DNA of 64,000 bases. Origin: Syntrophus buswellii (GTDB lineage: Bacteria; Desulfobacterota; Syntrophia; Syntrophales; Syntrophaceae). This document shows, piece by piece, positions 60,585-64,000 of the stretch; positions within the stretch are counted from its first letter, which is position 1; each line of letters opens with the position of its first letter. Where the stretch lies: assembly GCF_046097065.1 (NCBI RefSeq), contig NZ_CP175563.1, forward strand, positions 1 to 64,000, written 5' to 3'. Position numbers and translations under genes: made by a program. The notes beneath the pieces are model-generated. The model was not told where the DNA came from. It made no database searches and worked only from the letters and a program-made list of their open reading frames with translations.

Positions 60585-61289
60585 CTATTCTTCCTTGACA
60601 TAGAACTGCATCTTCAGACCTGCCACTTCCACAAGATCTCCGTCCTTCAGGTCATAACGGGAGTTCATTTCCTGTCCATTGATTTTCATGGATTTACCCC
60701 CGGAGGGATTGATGAAGTAGCCCTCTTTCCTCCGGTTGACCAGCGCGGCCACTTTGGGGGCGAAAAAGCCCCTGAGATGGATACCCGCACCGTCTTCCTT
60801 TCCGATGGTCGTCACCCTCTCCTTCAGGAGATAATCCCTTCTTTCCGTGGATCCATTCACGATCACGAAGCCCCCCAGGACGTCAGGCTTGTTCTTGCCC
60901 GTGGCGGCCAGAAGATTCTTCTGATCCTGCGGTGCGATCACCATGGTTTCATCCATGGATCTTCCCCTCAGGGTCGCGTTCCGGGGATCCGTGTCCCTGT
61001 TTCGGTCGGAAATCACTTCCAGGGTGTGAATTCCTACCAGGACCATGTCGCCGTTGAAAATTTCGCTTTTGAAAATTTTCTGCCCGTTGACATATGTTCC
61101 ATTGAGGCTGTTCGTATCCTCAATGAAGAGGGATTCCCCTTCATTCGTGAACTTTGCATGATGCCCGGAGACAGCCTGGTTGTCAATCACAATATCATTG
61201 TCCGGCTTTCTGCCGATGGTTATGACATCTTGCTCGAGGGGGATTTCCTTGACAACGGCTCCTTTGAATTTCAATAAAACCTCCGCCAT
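60585..61289 (-). CDS. Double FHA-domain protein
   Basis: 234 residues with two forkhead-associated domains. The first, at about 5-95, is complete: TIGRKPDNDIVIDNQAVSGH, then NSLNGTYVNGQ. The second, at about 140-230, is degenerate (TIGKEDGAGIHLRGFFAPKV, then KSMKINGQEM). FHA domains bind phosphothreonine, so this is probably a reader of the neighbouring kinase. A linker with the MDETMVIAP sequence holds a threonine that could be a kinase target. AGGAGG lies before the ATG, and the gene starts 3 bases after the phosphatase gene. Confidence 0.9.
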   Translation of the reverse strand: MAEVLLKFKGAVVKEIPLEQDVITIGRKPDNDIVIDNQAVSGHHAKFTNEGESLFIEDTNSLNGTYVNGQKIFKSEIFNGDMVLVGIHTLEVISDRNRDTDPRNATLRGRSMDETMVIAPQDQKNLLAATGKNKPDVLGGFVIVNGSTERRDYLLKERVTTIGKEDGAGIHLRGFFAPKVAALVNRRKEGYFINPSGGKSMKINGQEMNSRYDLKDGDLVEVAGLKMQFYVKEE

Positions 61290-61292
61290 TCT

Positions 61293-62108
61293 TTACCTCC
61301 TGAACCATCTAAAAAATTTGAGAACCGACGCAAACCGGCGCTTCTTGGCAAGGTAACCCGTAACAACGGTGATATTGTCCTTCCCGCCCTTCTCGTTGGC
61401 CATCGTGATCAGCTTCTGGCACGCTACAGAAGGGTTGTCCAGGGATGCCGCCGTAAGCAGAATCTCTTGATCGGAAATCATCCCGGACAAACCGTCGCTG
61501 CAGAGAATCAGCACATCGCCCTCCGCCAGAGTCATCTCATCCAGATCGACATCCACAAAGGGTGCAATTCCCAGCGCCCTTGTCAGAACATGCCGAATCG
61601 TGGACTGTTCCGCTTCTTCTTTTGAGATCAGGTCATGCTTGACCTGCTCATATACCAGGGTATGATCGTCGGTCAACTGTTCAATTTCTCCTGCCCTGAC
61701 CAGGTAAATCCGACTGTCTCCCACATGGGCGATGCTCAGTTTTCTGCCCTGGATCATGATGGCCGCCAGGGTTGTTCCCATGCCATGCAGCTGAGGATTG
61801 CTCTTTGCCGCTTCATGAATGGCCTTGTTGGCCAGCTGAATGGCGGAGCAAAGCTGATTGGTCTCATCCGAATAGTTTTCATTGTAACAGGAGGCAATCA
61901 AGGGGGCTTTGCCTTCTCCGGACTGCTGGAAATAATTCCGCAGAACGTCCACAGCCATTTTGCTGGCCACTTCTCCGGATGCGTGTCCTCCCATGCCATC
62001 CGCCACAGCCAGAATCCCCCGCTTGGGGTCCAGAAAAAAGTCATCTTCGTTGTTCGGTCGGATGAGCCCTTTATCGGTTTGGCCGGCAATATTCACTTTC
62101 AAGATCAT
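61293..62108 (-). CDS. PP2C-type Ser/Thr protein phosphatase
   Basis: 271 residues; Mn/Mg-dependent phosphatase that reverses Ser/Thr kinase action. All metal motifs are present: RPNNEDDFF (E21, D22), VADGMGGHASGE with D37, HVGDSRIYL, CSDGLSGM and GGKDNITVV with the last aspartate. The C-terminal end KKRRFASVLKFFRWFRR is basic and amphipathic and could touch the membrane. It begins 3 bases after the kinase stop, so the pair is coupled. Confidence 0.95.
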   Translation of the reverse strand: MILKVNIAGQTDKGLIRPNNEDDFFLDPKRGILAVADGMGGHASGEVASKMAVDVLRNYFQQSGEGKAPLIASCYNENYSDETNQLCSAIQLANKAIHEAAKSNPQLHGMGTTLAAIMIQGRKLSIAHVGDSRIYLVRAGEIEQLTDDHTLVYEQVKHDLISKEEAEQSTIRHVLTRALGIAPFVDVDLDEMTLAEGDVLILCSDGLSGMISDQEILLTAASLDNPSVACQKLITMANEKGGKDNITVVTGYLAKKRRFASVLKFFRWFRR

Positions 62109-62111
62109 CTC

Positions 62112-64000
62112 CTAAATGTTGGCATAAACGGCGAGGTCAGAGACGAATTCGCCGCCATTCTGGTAGCGCTTCTCCAGGTCCTTCTCGATGGCTTTGTCCA
62201 CGATGTCCGCAAAGAGCTCCGGCAGGTGAGGAGCCCGCTCCCTGAGAGGCTTGGGAGCCGTTGAAGTGATTTTGTACATGAGGGTCCCGATGCTGTCTCC
62301 CTGGAATGGCTTTTCCCCGGTCAGCATTTCATAAAAAACGACGCCCAGAGAAAAAAGGTCCGAACGGCCGTCGATCTTCTGGCCCGAAATCTGTTCCGGC
62401 GACATGTAGCTCGGCGTCCCAAGGACGGCGCCCGTCTGGGTCTTCGAAGAGCTCATGACGCGGGCGATTCCGAAATCGGCGACCCGGATCTCGCCATTAT
62501 TGAGGATCATGATGTTCGAAGGTTTGATGTCCCTGTGCACAACCCCGTTTCGGTGGGCATAGTCCAAAGCGCCGGCCACGAGGCCTACGATCCGGACGAC
62601 TTCCGGGATCGGCAGGAGGCTTTCCCGGCTGCAGTATCTGACAAGGTCCGTTCCGTCCAGCAGCTCCATGGCCATGTAGGCGAGATCGGAATCCTCCCCC
62701 ACGTCATAGATGGTCACAATGTTGGGATGGGATAGCTTTCCCGCGGCTTCCGCCTCCAGGAAAAACCGCTTCTTGGTTTCCAGGAGCCTCTCTTCCTCAA
62801 TCTCTTCATAGCGCAGTGTCTTGATCGCCACTTCCCTGTTTATCTTCGGATCCTTGCCCAGGTAAACCGTCCCCATGGCTCCGCGTCCAAGCTCCCGGCT
62901 GATCTCGTAGCGTCCAATCGTCGGCTTGATTTCGGTTTCCTGCAGAATGACTGTATCATCCTTTCTGCTCCCGGCGGGCTGATGGTTGATGGTATCGCCC
63001 GCCAGTTTGATCCTCTGGATCCGGTCATTGATGTCCTTGAAGCTGCCGGCCTGGGCAATGTGGTTGTAAACGGCGGAAGCCTTTGAGAAAAGCCGCTTTC
63101 GTTCGAAGTCGAGTCCGAGATTGTACAGGAGCTCTTTCGTGGCTTTGTCCTCAACAGGGCACTTCCGGAATGTATCAAAGGCCATGTCCAGCATTCCCTG
63201 GCCCTGAAAGGAAAGCCCGAGCATTTTGCTGGCTTCCACGCTGTCCGCCTCGATGCTCTCCCGTGGGCTTTCGGAAAGGAGATAGTTCCGGGAGGCCGTA
63301 ACGAGATATCCGAGAATCAGGACCAACGCGGGATGGACGGGTTTTATCCAACAGCCGTGGCCGGCGAGGAGATAAACGGCCGACCCGCACCAGAGGGCCA
63401 GCATGGCCAGCATGGCGGCGGCGCTGTACAGGAAGTTCATCCTGGAGGTGATCAGGATGACCAGGCATCCGAACAGGACCATGCTTCCCAGTTCGAGCCA
63501 GATGGCCCATGAAGGCCGCGTGATGTGCTTCTGGTAGAGAATGTTGTTCACCGTGCTGGCGGTCCCGAGCCAGGACGGGGTGTCGGGCCCGATGGGGGTG
63601 GCCTGAAAAGATCCCAGGCCGGTGGCGTTGAGGACAAGAATCGCAATCCTGTTTTTAAAGACATCGGGCCGGACTTTGTGGTTGATGACATCCACAAAGG
63701 AATAAACAGGGACATCCCCGCCGTAATGGATCAGCATCTGATGCCTGTCAAAGGTGGGAATGCGGGCGCTGCCGATTTCCAACCCGTTTTCCAGGCGGAT
63801 GTGCTCCAGGTTGTATTTGAGGAACTTCAGGGTCAGCTGCAGGGCGAAGGAGGGGTAATAGCGATTTTCATAATGGATGAGCAGCGGTTCGCTGCGCACG
63901 GCGCCGTCCTTGTCGGGCTCCACGTTGGTGTGCCCCAGTGCCAGGGCCGGTTCCGCGAAGGCAGAAAGGGGCGAAATCAGTTCCCTGGCGGTCAGGCTCG
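62112..64000 (-). CDS. CHASE2-domain Ser/Thr protein kinase (5' end beyond window)
   Basis: Partial: the frame is open to the window edge, and codons above the first possible start (GTG 63923) still read as CHASE2 (ISPLSAFAEPALALGHTNVE). Visible order: end of an extracytoplasmic CHASE2 sensor (FQATPIGPDTPSWLGTASTV), three membrane spans around 63320-63510, a cytoplasmic helical/TPR-like linker, then a Hanks-type kinase with GRGAMGTVYLG, AIKTL, HRDIKPSN, ADFGIARV and GTPSYMSPEQISG. All catalytic residues are present. The neighbouring phosphatase and FHA genes make a closed phospho-signalling set. Confidence 0.94.
   Translation of the reverse strand, partial: SLTARELISPLSAFAEPALALGHTNVEPDKDGAVRSEPLLIHYENRYYPSFALQLTLKFLKYNLEHIRLENGLEIGSARIPTFDRHQMLIHYGGDVPVYSFVDVINHKVRPDVFKNRIAILVLNATGLGSFQATPIGPDTPSWLGTASTVNNILYQKHITRPSWAIWLELGSMVLFGCLVILITSRMNFLYSAAAMLAMLALWCGSAVYLLAGHGCWIKPVHPALVLILGYLVTASRNYLLSESPRESIEADSVEASKMLGLSFQGQGMLDMAFDTFRKCPVEDKATKELLYNLGLDFERKRLFSKASAVYNHIAQAGSFKDINDRIQRIKLAGDTINHQPAGSRKDDTVILQETEIKPTIGRYEISRELGRGAMGTVYLGKDPKINREVAIKTLRYEEIEEERLLETKKRFFLEAEAAGKLSHPNIVTIYDVGEDSDLAYMAMELLDGTDLVRYCSRESLLPIPEVVRIVGLVAGALDYAHRNGVVHRDIKPSNIMILNNGEIRVADFGIARVMSSSKTQTGAVLGTPSYMSPEQISGQKIDGRSDLFSLGVVFYEMLTGEKPFQGDSIGTLMYKITSTAPKPLRERAPHLPELFADIVDKAIEKDLEKRYQNGGEFVSDLAVYANI

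Noticed and set aside
1..64000. CRISPR arrays, tRNA or rRNA genes
   Set aside because: No regularly spaced direct repeats, cas genes, tRNA-like cloverleaf or rRNA sequence was noticed on reading; a tRNA scan would be needed to be certain.

Overview
The window looks like the replication-origin side of a free-living, Gram-negative, anaerobe-type chromosome. It opens on dnaA and runs dnaA-dnaN-gyrB-gyrA. GyrB carries the long insert of proteobacterial gyrase. The mix of an ADP-forming acyl-CoA synthetase/GNAT fusion, archease-RtcB, a PEP-CTERM protein with a sigma-54 promoter, and three Hsp20 genes beside groESL suggests a deltaproteobacterium (Desulfobacterota), possibly Syntrophus-like. That assignment is inference from protein style and gene content, not from a search.

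Layout. 1-9.5 kb: dnaA, dnaN, gyrB, gyrA, archease, rtcB, all on + and tightly spaced, with no recF between dnaN and gyrB. 9.6-11.6 kb: a patchwork with an RsbRD-like domain protein, a decayed hicBA-like locus, a pRiA4b ORF-3 family gene whose start is frameshifted, and a small orphan. 11.6-22.5 kb: metabolic and housekeeping genes on + (endonuclease III-like protein, PLP decarboxylase, NRDE protein, TIGR04076 protein, glycogen phosphorylase, FtsH, ADP-forming acyl-CoA synthetase fused to an acetyltransferase), closed by a perfect 17-bp hairpin. 22.6-31.6 kb, on -: cyclophilin; a three-gene operon VIT/VWA protein - ECF sigma - zinc-finger anti-sigma with a textbook sigma-E-type promoter in front; a hybrid histidine kinase; a histidine phosphatase; an alpha/beta hydrolase.

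31.8-43.4 kb is a defence-type island. On the minus strand AAA ATPase, a TOPRIM-like partner, type III Mod and type III Res are overlapping or 9 bp apart, so they read as one operon. An SNF2 helicase lies upstream, and a CBS protein and a DUF4062/HATPase protein lie beyond it. 43.5-48.2 kb holds a KdnB-like alcohol dehydrogenase followed by two MORN-repeat proteins. The larger has MORN repeats at both ends of about nine tandem 67-68-residue coiled-coil repeats. 48.2-50.0 kb is AT-rich and eroded: a PEP-CTERM gene with a sigma-54 promoter and an XRE antitoxin flanked by REP-associated transposase fragments.

50.0-54.3 kb is a MacAB-like export operon (adaptor, ATPase, two permeases). 54.3-58.6 kb is a heat-shock block: groES-groEL with its own promoter and terminator, three hsp20 genes with a strong promoter and structured leader, and a short DnaJ C-terminal remnant. 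58.7-64.0 kb is a phospho-signalling and cell-wall group: an L,D-transpeptidase, a double-FHA protein, a PP2C phosphatase and a CHASE2 Ser/Thr kinase that runs off the window end.
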